DNA of 19,393 nt from Chitinophagaceae bacterium (GCA_019454915.1 JACFNM010000032.1:1-19393), one strand, 5' to 3'; shown: positions 7,584 to 15,704, counted from the stretch's first letter. Numbers and translations are program-made. Notes: generated by a model from the sequence alone, not told the origin.

Positions 7584-9788
7584 CTATCTTCCCCCCGGCG
7601 GGCAGTGCGTGAGCAGATAATTGGTAAACAAAGTACGCAAATGCTGCACGGTTCCTTCCCCTTCATAAATTCCGTGTGAACGATTAGGGTAAGCCATAAA
7701 CTGAAATTGCTTGTTGTATTTGATAAGCTCATTTAGCAGCATTTCAGCATTTTGATAGTGTACGTTATCGTCAGCCGTACCATGAATATACAGGAGGTTA
7801 CCCCTCAGATTTTTTGCATGGGTAACCGGAGATCCTTTTATATAATCTGCTTCTGTTTCCTGAGGCGGGCCCATGTAACGCTCCTGGTAAATATTATCGT
7901 AAGTAAGCTGATTCGCTACCGCTGCGATAGCTATGCCGGTTTTGAAAATATCCGGGTATTGAAAAAGGAGGTTAAGAGTAGAAGAGCCTCCGCCGCTCCA
8001 TCCCCAACTGGCCACGCGTGATGTATCGAGATAGGGACGTTCACTCAATAGTTTTTTCATAGCCATCGCCTGGTCACGGATATTGATTCCTCCAATATCC
8101 CGGTAGATGGATTTTCGCCAGGCTGAGCCTTTAAGGGTCGGTGTACCGCGATTATTGAAGGATACATAGAAGTATCCGCTTTTTGCCAGGTCGCCGTCAA
8201 ACAGCCGGTTGCTGCCGGTGGAGAATCGGTCTTCAACTGTGGTGGCGGCAGGTTCACCGTACACGTACAATAGTACGGGGTATTTTTTAGTGGGGTCAAA
8301 GTTTTCAGGCGATAAAATCCAGCCGTCTAATGTCACCGCGTCATCGGTGGTAATGGTAAAAAATTCCAGGTTTTTTCTGTCCACCGTTTTAATCTGGCTG
8401 GCGATGCTCTCCTCTTTTTTAATGGGGATATGCCTGGGGAGTGTAATCCATTCCCCGATATTCGGTGTATTCCGATTGGTGAATCCATGATAGGCCAGCC
8501 GGGCGCCGGGAGAGATGTTGTAACTGTGCGTGCCTTTTAGGTTTTGGGGCGATACTAATTCGGGTTTCCCTTTCCCGTTCATAGAAGTGCGATAGAGATA
8601 GCGCTGAATTGCGTTGTTGGGTGAGGCGATGAAATAAACGTAATTATTTTTTTCATCAATTGCTGAAATCGTTTCTATGTCATAGTCTCCCTGGGTAATC
8701 AGCACTTCCTTTTTCCCTTCAGTGCTCAGGAGATAGATGTGCCTCCATCCGTCTTTTTCACTGACCCATAAAAAAGAGGATCCGTTTTTTATCCATTCCC
8801 AACCCGTTGGGTCATCATCATTCCAGCGTGATTTAATGTCTATCCATGCCTTGTCTGTTTCTGTATAGATATTTTTCGTTGCCCCGCTATTCACGTCACA
8901 CAGATACAGCTTACTTTCATTTTGTCTTCTGTTCAATTGCTGAACGATAAGGTTGCGGTTGTCTACAGTCCATTCCATTCTTGGCAGATAATGTTGCCGC
9001 GAGTCACCCGGAATCTTCATCCATTGCGTGGTGCCTCCGCCGGCATCTACAATTCCTATACGAACTGCAGAAGGAGGTTGCCCTACTTTGGGGTATTCTA
9101 CCGGCACAACAAAGGAGTATATCGAGTCGGTGGTATTGAGCATTAAGTAGTCTCTTGTTTCCCGTGCATCTACCTGCCAGTAGGCAATGTACTTACTATC
9201 ATAGCTCCATCTGAACCCATCCCTGCACCCGAATTCTTCTTCATAAACCCAGTCGAAAGTTCCGTTAATCATCTGCCTGGTTCCGTCTGAAGTGAGGGCA
9301 ACGGTTTCGCCGCTTGAAATATCTTCCACATAAATATTCTGACGGCTTACATAGGCGACCCTCTTATTATCGGGCGATAATTTTGCGAACATCAGTGATT
9401 GGTCGGGGAGTTTTTTCCCAATGCGTTTGAGTTGGTTGTTTCGCCTGTCTAAAATCCAATAATCTCCCCGGGTGTGGTAACGCCATACCCGGGCGGTATT
9501 AGTGAAGATAAGTACGAGACTTTCATCGTCATTCACTTCCATGTCTGCGATGGCGAGGGGTTTTGTTTGGTCGGAGGGCGTAAGCTGTGCGGCGGTGGCC
9601 AATGTAGTTACCTGCCAGTCTGACGTTGGATTTATTTTCAGCAGTGCGTTGTTTTGCACTTCGTACATTCCTAATCCATCTTTAGTCCAATGGATGTTGC
9701 CTGATTTATACTGCGATTGGCCAACGGAGGTAATGGTTAATAAGCAAACAATAGCAACATATCTGCGGAGAAAAATAATATATCGCAT
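7584..9788 (-). CDS. Dipeptidyl peptidase IV (S9B serine peptidase), secreted
   Basis: A 734-residue prolyl peptidase with a signal peptide (MRYIIFLRRYVAIVCLLTIT, probable cleavage around residues 23-26), hence periplasmic or surface-exposed. Residues about 45-470 form the eight-bladed propeller with the S9B hallmark DWVYEEEFG (179-187); the Glu pair there binds the substrate's free N-terminus. The catalytic alpha/beta-hydrolase domain holds Tyr510 (oxyanion), Ser598 in G-W-S-G-G-G, Asp673/Asp674 in HGTADDNVH and His705 in NRSHG. It removes N-terminal X-Pro and X-Ala dipeptides from peptides. Length matches the family. It stands alone, convergent with PBP4 and divergent from the Hsp15 gene across only 46 bases. 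The C-terminus ends PPGGR from a GC-rich patch. Identification is very secure. Confidence 0.96.
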   Translation of the reverse strand: MRYIIFLRRYVAIVCLLTITSVGQSQYKSGNIHWTKDGLGMYEVQNNALLKINPTSDWQVTTLATAAQLTPSDQTKPLAIADMEVNDDESLVLIFTNTARVWRYHTRGDYWILDRRNNQLKRIGKKLPDQSLMFAKLSPDNKRVAYVSRQNIYVEDISSGETVALTSDGTRQMINGTFDWVYEEEFGCRDGFRWSYDSKYIAYWQVDARETRDYLMLNTTDSIYSFVVPVEYPKVGQPPSAVRIGIVDAGGGTTQWMKIPGDSRQHYLPRMEWTVDNRNLIVQQLNRRQNESKLYLCDVNSGATKNIYTETDKAWIDIKSRWNDDDPTGWEWIKNGSSFLWVSEKDGWRHIYLLSTEGKKEVLITQGDYDIETISAIDEKNNYVYFIASPNNAIQRYLYRTSMNGKGKPELVSPQNLKGTHSYNISPGARLAYHGFTNRNTPNIGEWITLPRHIPIKKEESIASQIKTVDRKNLEFFTITTDDAVTLDGWILSPENFDPTKKYPVLLYVYGEPAATTVEDRFSTGSNRLFDGDLAKSGYFYVSFNNRGTPTLKGSAWRKSIYRDIGGINIRDQAMAMKKLLSERPYLDTSRVASWGWSGGGSSTLNLLFQYPDIFKTGIAIAAVANQLTYDNIYQERYMGPPQETEADYIKGSPVTHAKNLRGNLLYIHGTADDNVHYQNAEMLLNELIKYNKQFQFMAYPNRSHGIYEGEGTVQHLRTLFTNYLLTHCPPGGR

Positions 9789-9818
9789 AGCTTAGAAGGA
9801 TTTTAGTAGTAAATTTAT

Positions 9819-9824
9819 AGGAGA
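9819..9824 (+). promoter_or_regulatory. Shine-Dalgarno sequence for the Hsp15-like gene
   Basis: AGGAGA lies 10 bases before ATG 9835. Such a clear ribosome binding site is unusual in this window, where most genes have none, and it fixes the start. A palindromic TAAATTTA at 9810-9817 in the same divergent gap resembles the -7 promoter element on both strands, but I found no -33 element at proper spacing. Confidence 0.6.
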
Positions 9825-9834
9825 AATCGTTATC

Positions 9835-10239
9835 ATGGCGAAAGATTTGGTGAACGGAGGAAAAGAGAAACTTCGGCTGGACAAATATTTATGGGCGATT
9901 CGCCTTTTCAAGACAAGAACGCAGGCCTCGGCCGCGTGTGATACGGGAAAAGTGAAATTTCAGGGGAATAATGTAAAAGCATCACGGCTGGTGCAGCCAG
10001 GAGATGAATATGAAATAAAAACAGGCGCCCGGCGGTGGAGAATAAAGGTGAGTGGTTTACTTTATCAGCGGGTCCAGTATAGTGAAGCCATTAAGTATTA
10101 TATAGATATTACGCCTGCGGAGGAAATAGAGAGGCTATCGTTTCAGGCTTCCAGCTTCCACACAGGCAAGCGGTTGAGTAAGATTGGGAGGCCAACCAAA
10201 AAGCAACGCAGAGACATGGATGATTTTATGGGAAGATAA
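9835..10239 (+). CDS. hslR: Hsp15/HslR-like S4-domain RNA-binding protein
   Basis: A small basic protein of 134 residues with an S4 RNA-binding domain at about 13-72: LRLDKYLWAIRLFKTRTQAS, then GKVKFQGNNVKASRLVQPGD. The C-terminal tail GRPTKKQRRDMDDF (118-131) is typical of the Hsp15 group. In Escherichia coli Hsp15 binds stalled 50S subunits that still carry peptidyl-tRNA; the related RqcP acts in ribosome quality control. Which role applies here cannot be read from the sequence. Length and motif order fit HslR. The gene diverges from the DPP IV gene. After its stop come 82 bases with no gene before the DUF998 gene; an overlapping TAATG there opens an 18-codon reading frame that I do not call a gene. 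Confidence 0.9.
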   Translation: MAKDLVNGGKEKLRLDKYLWAIRLFKTRTQASAACDTGKVKFQGNNVKASRLVQPGDEYEIKTGARRWRIKVSGLLYQRVQYSEAIKYYIDITPAEEIERLSFQASSFHTGKRLSKIGRPTKKQRRDMDDFMGR

Positions 10240-10321
10240 TGGAAAGACAGGAGGCGGATCATCAGGGCGCGTATGTTTACGGATTAAAAGAATAGTATCG
10301 CTCTCATAAATAACGCTGTCC

Positions 10322-10867
10322 GTGATTATTTTTCTGATGTATGCCATTATCACTGTTTATCTCGGTACCGGTATTCTTTACTTTGCTTCAAAGAGACCGG
10401 ACTACAGTCATATCAGACAAACGATTAGTGAACTGGGGGAAGATGGTGCAGTGAATGCCGTAAAGGTAAATTTTGGATTGTTCTTGCCCGTTTCTATTGT
10501 CCTTATTACGATTGCTTTGGCAGGAGATGGTGTGGGGTTCGGCAAGCCGCTTTCGCTATGTATCGGCATTGGTTATCTTTTGTCCGCTTTGTTTCCATGT
10601 GATCCAGGATCGCCTTTATGGGGGAGCCGGAAACAATCGGTTCATAATTTAGCGGGTGTAATTGAGTATGGGGGAGGAATTTATTTTTTATACCAGGGGA
10701 AAGCATTTTTTCCTGGAGGAGGACAAATGCTTGGCACCCTGTTTTTATTATTGATGATTTCCCTGATATTGCTGGCATCCCCTCCGGAATTTAAATGGAG
10801 AGGACTGTTTCAGCGAATAGTCGAAATTATACTCTATGGCTTACTATTGTGGATAAACTATCCTTAA
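10322..10867 (+). CDS. DUF998-family integral membrane protein
   Basis: A 181-residue hydrophobic protein with about five to six membrane segments, near residues 3-22, 50-68, 76-91, 107-124, 136-152 and 163-179. DUF998 landmarks are TISELGEDG (34-42), LFPCDPGSP (90-98) and the conserved His108 in SVHNLAG. No biochemical role is established for the family. The start is uncertain: GTG at 10322 gives the length quoted, ATG at 10337 removes five residues, and an in-frame stop at 10307 rules out a longer form. No Shine-Dalgarno precedes either. It converges with fabI, whose stop lies 20 bases downstream. Confidence 0.78.
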   Translation: MIIFLMYAIITVYLGTGILYFASKRPDYSHIRQTISELGEDGAVNAVKVNFGLFLPVSIVLITIALAGDGVGFGKPLSLCIGIGYLLSALFPCDPGSPLWGSRKQSVHNLAGVIEYGGGIYFLYQGKAFFPGGGQMLGTLFLLLMISLILLASPPEFKWRGLFQRIVEIILYGLLLWINYP

Positions 10868-10887
10868 GGCCGCGCCTGCCAAATGGG

Positions 10888-11703
10888 TTATTCATCCTCC
10901 ATTCCGTCCAACACTTCCTGGGTAACACCCATGCTCGAAAATCCTCCGTCGTGATACAGATTCTGCATGGTTACCATTTTCGTCAGATCGCTAAACAGGG
11001 ATACACAATAGCTGGCGCAATCGTCTCCCGTTGCATTTCCAAGCGGGCTCATCTTTTCCGCATAACTGATAAAACCGTCAAAACCTTTAACGCCGCTTCC
11101 TGCGGTGGTTCTTGTGGGCGATTGTGAAATGGTGTTTATTCTTACTTTCTTTTTCACGGCGTAATGATAGCCGAAACTCCGCGCCACGCTTTCTAACAGA
11201 GCTTTCGCGTCGGCCATTTCACTGTAATGTGGAAATACCCGCTGGGCGGCTATATAGGTTAAGGCTACCACGCTGCCCCAGTCGTTCATGGCGTCTAAAT
11301 CCCAGGCGGTTCTTAATACCCGGTGGAGGGACATAGCAGAAATATCGAGTGTTTTCTGATTAAAGCCATAGTCCAGTTCAGTATATGATTTTCCTTTTCT
11401 CACGTTCAGGCTCATGCCGATAGAATGAAGGATAAAATCAATTTTTCCGTTAAAATGATTCAAGGCTTCTTCGAACAATTTCTTCAAATCATCCATATTG
11501 GTCACATCTGCCGGGATAACGGGTGCATTCGTTATTTCAGCCAGTTTATTAATCTCTCCCATCCGTAAGGCCACCGGCGCATTCGTTAAAACAAGACGTG
11601 CGCCTTCTTCATGACACTTGAGTGCAGTCCTCCAGGCGATGGACTTTTCATCCAGTGCGCCGAAAATTATTCCATTCTTTCCTTTCAGGAGATTATAAGC
11701 CAT
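10888..11703 (-). CDS. fabI: Enoyl-[acyl-carrier-protein] reductase (NADH), FabI
   Basis: A 271-residue short-chain dehydrogenase of the FabI class; it reduces trans-2-enoyl-ACP in the last step of each fatty-acid elongation cycle in the cytoplasm. The nucleotide-binding loop is G15-A-L-D-E-K-S-I-A-W24, the HSIG motif is at 93-96, and the active site is Y150, Y160 and K167 (Y-x6-K), with the following A-K-A-L-L-E-S typical of FabI. Length equals that of characterised FabI proteins, so the usual triclosan-type target is present. I start at ATG 11703 (MAYNLLKGKN); the frame runs 15 codons further upstream, but that segment overlaps the promoter and has no family match. Monocistronic, with a well-spaced promoter upstream. 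Confidence 0.96.
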   Translation of the reverse strand: MAYNLLKGKNGIIFGALDEKSIAWRTALKCHEEGARLVLTNAPVALRMGEINKLAEITNAPVIPADVTNMDDLKKLFEEALNHFNGKIDFILHSIGMSLNVRKGKSYTELDYGFNQKTLDISAMSLHRVLRTAWDLDAMNDWGSVVALTYIAAQRVFPHYSEMADAKALLESVARSFGYHYAVKKKVRINTISQSPTRTTAGSGVKGFDGFISYAEKMSPLGNATGDDCASYCVSLFSDLTKMVTMQNLYHDGGFSSMGVTQEVLDGMEDE

Positions 11704-11725
11704 AATGTGATTTTTAAATTGTACG

Positions 11726-11756
11726 TAAAAATAGACAATCGGGAGCAAGCAACAAA
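11726..11756 (-). promoter_or_regulatory. Probable Bacteroidota promoter of fabI
   Basis: Read on the minus strand: TTTG (bases 11756-11753), 19 bases, then TATTTTTA (11733-11726), matching the TTTG / TAnnTTTG pattern at all but the final base and with ideal spacing. Transcription would start roughly 7 bases after the second element, giving a short leader before ATG 11703. This is the best-formed promoter in the window. Confidence 0.55.
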
Positions 11757-11802
11757 TAATGTTTGAATTCCGGTTGCGTATTCTTATCGTTTAATGCTGT
11801 TG

Positions 11803-13461
11803 CTATTTTGAATTTATCATTTCCCGTGCATTGGCGATAGCCGAAACACTGGGTTTTTCTCCGCTTAGCATCTGTGCTATCGTATCTACTCTTTCTTCCA
11901 CGGAAAGGGATTTGATGCGGGTAGTGATCTTATTGTCTTGTTCTTTTTTATACACAAAAAAATGAGTATTGGCTTTCGCAGCGATTTGGGGTTGATGAGT
12001 GATCGAAATTATCTGGTGTGCCGTTCCGAGCTCCTGCATGATGATACCTACCTGCCTCGCCGCCTCTCCGCTTATCCCCGAATCAATTTCATCAAAAATG
12101 AGAGTGGGCAACCGGATGGACTGTGCCACAAGGTATTTAAGGCATAGCATCAGACGACTCAATTCACCGCCACTGGCAATTTTTCGCAGCGGTTCAAACC
12201 GGTTGCTCTTATTCGCGTCGAACAGGAATTCAATATTGTCATGCCCCGTTGTATTTAATTCAGTGGTTTGAATGGCTATTTGCAGGCGCGCATTGGGCAT
12301 CCCCACCTGGGACAGCAACTGGGTCATCTTTTTTTCAAGCGGTTGGATTTGTTTATGCCGATTGGCCGATAGCGTACCGGCTAATTCCTGCACTTGTTTT
12401 AACTGTGTATTTTCCTCTTTCTCCAAACGGCTGATTTCCGTATCCCTGTTTATTATATTACCCAATTGTTCGGCTAAGTTCCCCTGGATTTCTAATAGCT
12501 CATTCGTTGTTTGTAGGCCGTGTTTTTTCAACAGTTTGTATCCAAGCGAAAGCCGGTCATTTACTAACTGAATACGTTCTTCGTCGTAGCGAACATTTCG
12601 GGCCATGGCTTCAAGTTCGCCGGCAATATCCCGTAACTCTATTTGCAGTGATTCAAGCCTTGTTATTAATTCCGGCATACCGGGATGAAAATCCGCCAGG
12701 GAATGAAGCTGATTACCCAGTCCTTTCAGTTGCTGCAGAATGGGGGTATCGCCTTCGTTTAACTCGTAGGAAGCCTTCTCTAAAGTAGCTTTTACATTTT
12801 CCGCATTGGCTAAGGTTTTGAGTTCCGTTTCCAAATCTTCCAGTTCGTTCTCCTTCCAATTGCCTTCTTCCAGTTCATTGAGCAGGAATTTTTGATAATC
12901 TGCCTCTTTGGCCGCCAGCGACTGTTCCTCCCTGACGCGTACTAATCTCTTATGCGTTTCGCAATACGCGCTGAAAGCCTCCTCGTATTTTTTCAGGATA
13001 GGCTGATTTTTTGCCAGCGCATCGATCACTTCCATCTGGAAGCTGCTATTCCCTAACTCAAGCGTATCGAATTGCTGATGCAGGTTCACCAGCAGGGAAG
13101 TAAACTGTTTTAACTGCGATAGTGTGACGGGAGTGTCGTTTACGAATGCTCTTGATTTGCCATTGGGCGCAATCTCTCGCCGGATAACGATCTCATTGTA
13201 GGCATCTAAGTCGTTTTCACGCAGGAACTGGTAAGCGGTATCGGTGTCGGAAATGGAAAACACTCCCTCCACGATGCATTTCTGATTTGAGGAAAACAAG
13301 ACAGAGCTGTCTGCCCTCTCGCCCAATATCAATCCGAGTGCGCCCACCAGGATACTCTTACCGGCTCCGGTCTCGCCGGTAATAATATTTAGCTTGCCGG
13401 AGAACTCAATTTCCACCGATTCGATGATGGCATAATTCCGTATGGATAGTCTTTGAAGCAT
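11803..13461 (-). CDS. recN: DNA repair protein RecN
   Basis: A 552-residue SMC-like ATPase for repair of double-strand breaks. The ATP head is split. Walker A GETGAGKS lies at 29-36, followed by LGERAD; the C-terminal half has the ABC signature SGGEL at 430-434, Walker B LIFDEID at 454-460, and ITHQPQIA with the switch His489. Between them, about 155-385 is a coiled-coil arm rich in Glu, Leu and Lys, shorter than in SMC proteins, as expected for RecN. Length is normal for the family. I start at ATG 13461 (MLQRLSIRNYAI) because the conserved N-terminus begins there; an ATG seven codons upstream is possible but adds an unmatched segment. Transcribed alone toward fabI, 99 bases apart. Not part of a visible SOS cluster. 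Confidence 0.96.
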   Translation of the reverse strand: MLQRLSIRNYAIIESVEIEFSGKLNIITGETGAGKSILVGALGLILGERADSSVLFSSNQKCIVEGVFSISDTDTAYQFLRENDLDAYNEIVIRREIAPNGKSRAFVNDTPVTLSQLKQFTSLLVNLHQQFDTLELGNSSFQMEVIDALAKNQPILKKYEEAFSAYCETHKRLVRVREEQSLAAKEADYQKFLLNELEEGNWKENELEDLETELKTLANAENVKATLEKASYELNEGDTPILQQLKGLGNQLHSLADFHPGMPELITRLESLQIELRDIAGELEAMARNVRYDEERIQLVNDRLSLGYKLLKKHGLQTTNELLEIQGNLAEQLGNIINRDTEISRLEKEENTQLKQVQELAGTLSANRHKQIQPLEKKMTQLLSQVGMPNARLQIAIQTTELNTTGHDNIEFLFDANKSNRFEPLRKIASGGELSRLMLCLKYLVAQSIRLPTLIFDEIDSGISGEAARQVGIIMQELGTAHQIISITHQPQIAAKANTHFFVYKKEQDNKITTRIKSLSVEERVDTIAQMLSGEKPSVSAIANAREMINSK

Positions 13462-13478
13462 AGAAGATAGTTCCCGAT

Positions 13479-13510
13479 GCAAGTTAACCGATAGCCCCTT
13501 TTAGTCCAAA
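13479..13510 (-). promoter_or_regulatory. Possible promoter of recN
   Basis: On the minus strand, TTTG (13510-13507), 20 bases, then TAACTTGC (13486-13479). Spacing is right, but the second element matches TAnnTTTG in only four of six defined bases. It sits just upstream of ATG 13461. Weak support. Confidence 0.28.
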
Positions 13511-13594
13511 AAAACAGAAGTGAGTTGCAGCGATCTTTTGGCCGGAAGCCGGTACTTCTGCCGGAAGAGAATAAGTTGTAAGGGACTATACAAC

Positions 13595-13628
13595 AAAAAA
13601 GGCTGATTCGTAAAAGAATCAACCTTTT
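13595..13628 (-). terminator. Intrinsic terminator downstream of tRNA-Pro
   Basis: On the minus strand a 13-base-pair stem (AAAAGGTTGATTC against GAATCAGCCTTTT, one T-G wobble) with a six-base loop is followed at once by a T-run (complement of 13595-13600). It begins eight bases after the tRNA's encoded CCA, so it ends the tRNA transcript and separates it from recN. Strong, textbook structure. Confidence 0.85.
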
Positions 13629-13635
13629 GTCACAT

Positions 13636-13712
13636 TGGTCGGGACGACTAGATTCGAACTAGCGACCCCTTGCACCCCATGCAAGTGCGCTACCGGGCTG
13701 CGCTACGTCCCG
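13636..13712 (-). tRNA. tRNA-Pro, anticodon GGG, with encoded CCA
   Basis: The minus strand folds as a complete cloverleaf: acceptor CGGGACG/CGTCCCG, TA at positions 8-9, D stem GCGC/GCGC, anticodon stem CTTGC/GCAAG, loop ATGGGGT with anticodon GGG (reads CCC and CCU proline codons), T arm GCTAG-TTCGAAT-CTAGT, discriminator A, then CCA in the genome at 13636-13638. The mature body without CCA is 74 nt. It is a single tRNA, not part of a cluster, and ends in the strong terminator at 13595-13628. No integrated element adjoins its 3' end. Confidence 0.96.
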
Positions 13713-13743
13713 ATTATTCCGGTATTTTATGTGAACTCCGCAA

Positions 13744-13783
13744 ACTGCAACTTCTATGCCGATTCAGACAAGGCGGTTGCAGT
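13744..13783. repeat. Inverted repeat between tRNA-Pro and the dihydroorotase-like gene
   Basis: ACTGCAAC at 13744-13751 is repeated exactly inverted as GTTGCAGT at 13776-13783, with GCC/GGC inside the 24-base spacer (13758-13760 and 13772-13774). It lies in the 149-base gap between the divergent tRNA and the dihydroorotase-like gene. It could be a protein-binding site or a leader hairpin; nothing else in the sequence decides this. The rest of the gap shows only a poor -7 match (TATCTTCG at 13840-13847). Confidence 0.35.
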
Positions 13784-13861
13784 CAGGGGCTGCAAAATTA
13801 GTTTAAAATTCCAATTTCCAAAAATCAATAAATAGCCTTTATCTTCGCTGAACTTTATACG

Positions 13862-15121
13862 ATGACTATTCTTATTCGCCAAGCTATCATCACGGATCCC
13901 GGCTCCCCCTGGAATGGGCAGCGAAAAGATATTTTGGTTGCAAACGGTATTATCAGCCGGATATCGGATAAAATCGAAAAAGATGCCGGTTCAGTTATTG
14001 AACGGGATGGGTTACAGGTATCGCCGGGTTGGGTAGACATCTTTGCTCATTTCTGTGATCCGGGTTTTGAATTTAAAGAAACGCTTCAAACGGGAGCGCT
14101 GGCGGCTGCAGCCGGCGGTTATACCCATGTATTTGTCATTCCCAATACCAATCCTGTGATACAGAGTAAATCGCAGGTGGAATATATTAAAGAGAAAAGC
14201 AGGTCGCTGCCCGTGAATATTCATCCCATCGGCTCTGTTTCTAAAAACGCGGAAGGGAAGGATCTGGCTGAAATGTATGATATGTATTCCAGCGGCGCAA
14301 TGGCTTTTAGTGATGGACTTAACACCGTGCAGGCGGCTGGCGTGATGGTAAAAGCATTACAGTACGTCAAACCTTTTGACGGAGTGCTCATTCAAATTCC
14401 CCAGGATAAGAGTATAGGAGCTAACGGATTGGTGAATGAAGGTATCGTTTCGACCAGGTTGGGATTACCCGGTAAACCGGCGATAGCGGAAGAGATGAGT
14501 GTGGCAAGAGACATAGAATTGGCGGACTACGCAGCATCGAGGCTTCATTTTACGGGTATTAGCACCGGAAGGTCTGTGGATATGATCAGATCCGCAAAAG
14601 AAAAGAAGGTAAGGGTTACCTGCTCGGTAACGCCGTTTCATCTTTATTTTACCGATAGCGACTTAATGGACTATGATACCAATCTTAAAGTGAACCCTCC
14701 CTTGCGAACTGAGGAAAACAGGGCAGCCCTGTTGGCGGCAATACATGAAGGAGTGATAGACTGTATCGCATCCCATCACCGCCCCCAGGAGTGGGACAGT
14801 AAGACCTGTGAATTTGAGTATGCCCGTTATGGGATGATTGGGTTGGAAACCGCTTTCGGAGTGGCAGGCGCCGTGGGCATCACGGCAGACGAATGGGTGA
14901 ATTTGAGTAGTATTAATCCCCGGAAAATTTTCAGGTTGCCCGATATTTCGATTCAGGAAGGTCAGCCGGCAGATATAACCTTGTTTCATCCCGGGGTGAA
15001 ATACCAGTTCGAAGAAAGACAAATCCGGTCGAAGTCAAAAAATTCTCCTTTTGTTGGAAGAGAGCTGGTGGGAAGTGTCGTGGGCATCATTAACGGAGAA
15101 CATGTACTTTTGAATAACTGA
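13862..15121 (+). CDS. Dihydroorotase-like protein without the metal ligands (pseudo-dihydroorotase)
   Basis: A 419-residue amidohydrolase-fold protein, normal length for type I dihydroorotase. Framework motifs are clear: SPGWVDIFAHFCDPGFEFKE (54-73), GGYTHVFVIPNTNP (85-98), AMAFSDG (146-152) and LKVNPPLRTEENRAAL (275-290). The catalytic set is not. The H-x-H of strand 1 reads F61-A-H63 with C65 for the substrate-binding Arg; the metal His of the H-x-E-D segment is Q178; the His of the next motif is G232 (TGIST); and the T-D-H-A-P-H loop reads S-H-H-R-P-Q (304-309), so the catalytic Asp is gone. Hydrolysis of dihydroorotate is therefore unlikely. Related metal-less proteins in other bacteria support aspartate transcarbamoylase structurally; that role is only inferred here. 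It heads a likely operon; DUF4199 starts 19 bases after its stop. Confidence 0.88.
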   Translation: MTILIRQAIITDPGSPWNGQRKDILVANGIISRISDKIEKDAGSVIERDGLQVSPGWVDIFAHFCDPGFEFKETLQTGALAAAAGGYTHVFVIPNTNPVIQSKSQVEYIKEKSRSLPVNIHPIGSVSKNAEGKDLAEMYDMYSSGAMAFSDGLNTVQAAGVMVKALQYVKPFDGVLIQIPQDKSIGANGLVNEGIVSTRLGLPGKPAIAEEMSVARDIELADYAASRLHFTGISTGRSVDMIRSAKEKKVRVTCSVTPFHLYFTDSDLMDYDTNLKVNPPLRTEENRAALLAAIHEGVIDCIASHHRPQEWDSKTCEFEYARYGMIGLETAFGVAGAVGITADEWVNLSSINPRKIFRLPDISIQEGQPADITLFHPGVKYQFEERQIRSKSKNSPFVGRELVGSVVGIINGEHVLLNN

Positions 15122-15140
15122 TTACCCAAAAAATTTTGGT

Positions 15141-15680
15141 ATGGATACACAAAAGATCAACATAGGGGTTACTTATGGACTTATATCAGGATTAGTATCC
15201 GTAGTTTTTAGCGTGATACTCTACTTAGGAGGTGTTCGATTGTTTGTTCATCCTATAGCCTATCTCGGCTACGTATTGCCGATAACTGTTGCAGTATTGG
15301 CCGGATTGAAAAAGAGGAAGACGGACGGCGGCTTTATAGATTTTGCCGGAGGCTTAAAAGTGGCTTTCACAACCTTTGTCATCGGAACATTCATCAGCAT
15401 CCTGTTTACGTATGTTTTGTTTAATTATATAGACGTCCCTTTTCGTGAGGCGCTGGCGCAGGAAACTGCTGAAAAAGCACGACAGATGATGCAAAATTTC
15501 GGATTGGGAGAAGCGGATATTGAAAAAGCCACCGAACAAATGATGGACAGTAATAATTTCTCTTTGAGCAAACAACTACTGGGTGGAGCGTTTAGCTGTA
15601 TTTTGTGGTTTATGATTAGTGTTATCATTGCCGCTATCATAAAGAAGAAGAAACCCGAATTTACGCCCCCGGTTCAATAA
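15141..15680 (+). CDS. DUF4199 membrane protein
   Basis: A 179-residue inner-membrane protein with four predicted helices, about 9-30, 38-56, 72-96 and 146-168. A charged loop of roughly 48 residues (98-145) lies between helices 3 and 4, which in DUF4199 proteins is the typical layout. The loop reads as two amphipathic helices rich in Ala, Glu, Gln and Met. The C-terminus is basic, then proline-rich. The family is found mainly in Bacteroidota and has no known function. The gene sits between the dihydroorotase-like gene (19-base gap) and the GT2 gene (24-base gap), so it is probably co-transcribed with both. CCAAAA and TTTTGG flank two A bases just before the ATG, too tight for a hairpin. Confidence 0.85.
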   Translation: MDTQKINIGVTYGLISGLVSVVFSVILYLGGVRLFVHPIAYLGYVLPITVAVLAGLKKRKTDGGFIDFAGGLKVAFTTFVIGTFISILFTYVLFNYIDVPFREALAQETAEKARQMMQNFGLGEADIEKATEQMMDSNNFSLSKQLLGGAFSCILWFMISVIIAAIIKKKKPEFTPPVQ

Positions 15681-15704
15681 TTTTATTTTTATTAATCTAT
15701 ACAA

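Noticed and set aside
7983..8000. GWSGGG in place of GWSYGG around the DPP IV nucleophile as an oddity.
   Set aside because: It still fits G-x-S-x-G-G, and the complete catalytic triad is present; it is a known type of variation in bacterial S9 peptidases.
8057..8299. 80-codon minus-strand frame inside the DPP IV gene.
   Set aside because: Alternative-frame shadow of the catalytic domain; composition follows the real gene.
10239..10295. 18-codon reading frame overlapping the Hsp15 stop as TAATG.
   Set aside because: Too short to judge, with no Shine-Dalgarno before its ATG and no recognisable motif; a TAATG overlap is common by chance.
10867..10877. AGGC-CGC-GCCT mini hairpin between DUF998 and fabI.
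   Set aside because: Only four base pairs, no T-run; likely chance.
12249..12788. Several overlapping plus-strand frames of 61-99 codons inside recN.
   Set aside because: They are antisense shadows of a certain gene, with no start signals and no family match.
13635..13835. 66-codon plus-strand frame over the tRNA-Pro gene.
   Set aside because: It runs antisense through the tRNA and has no protein-like features.
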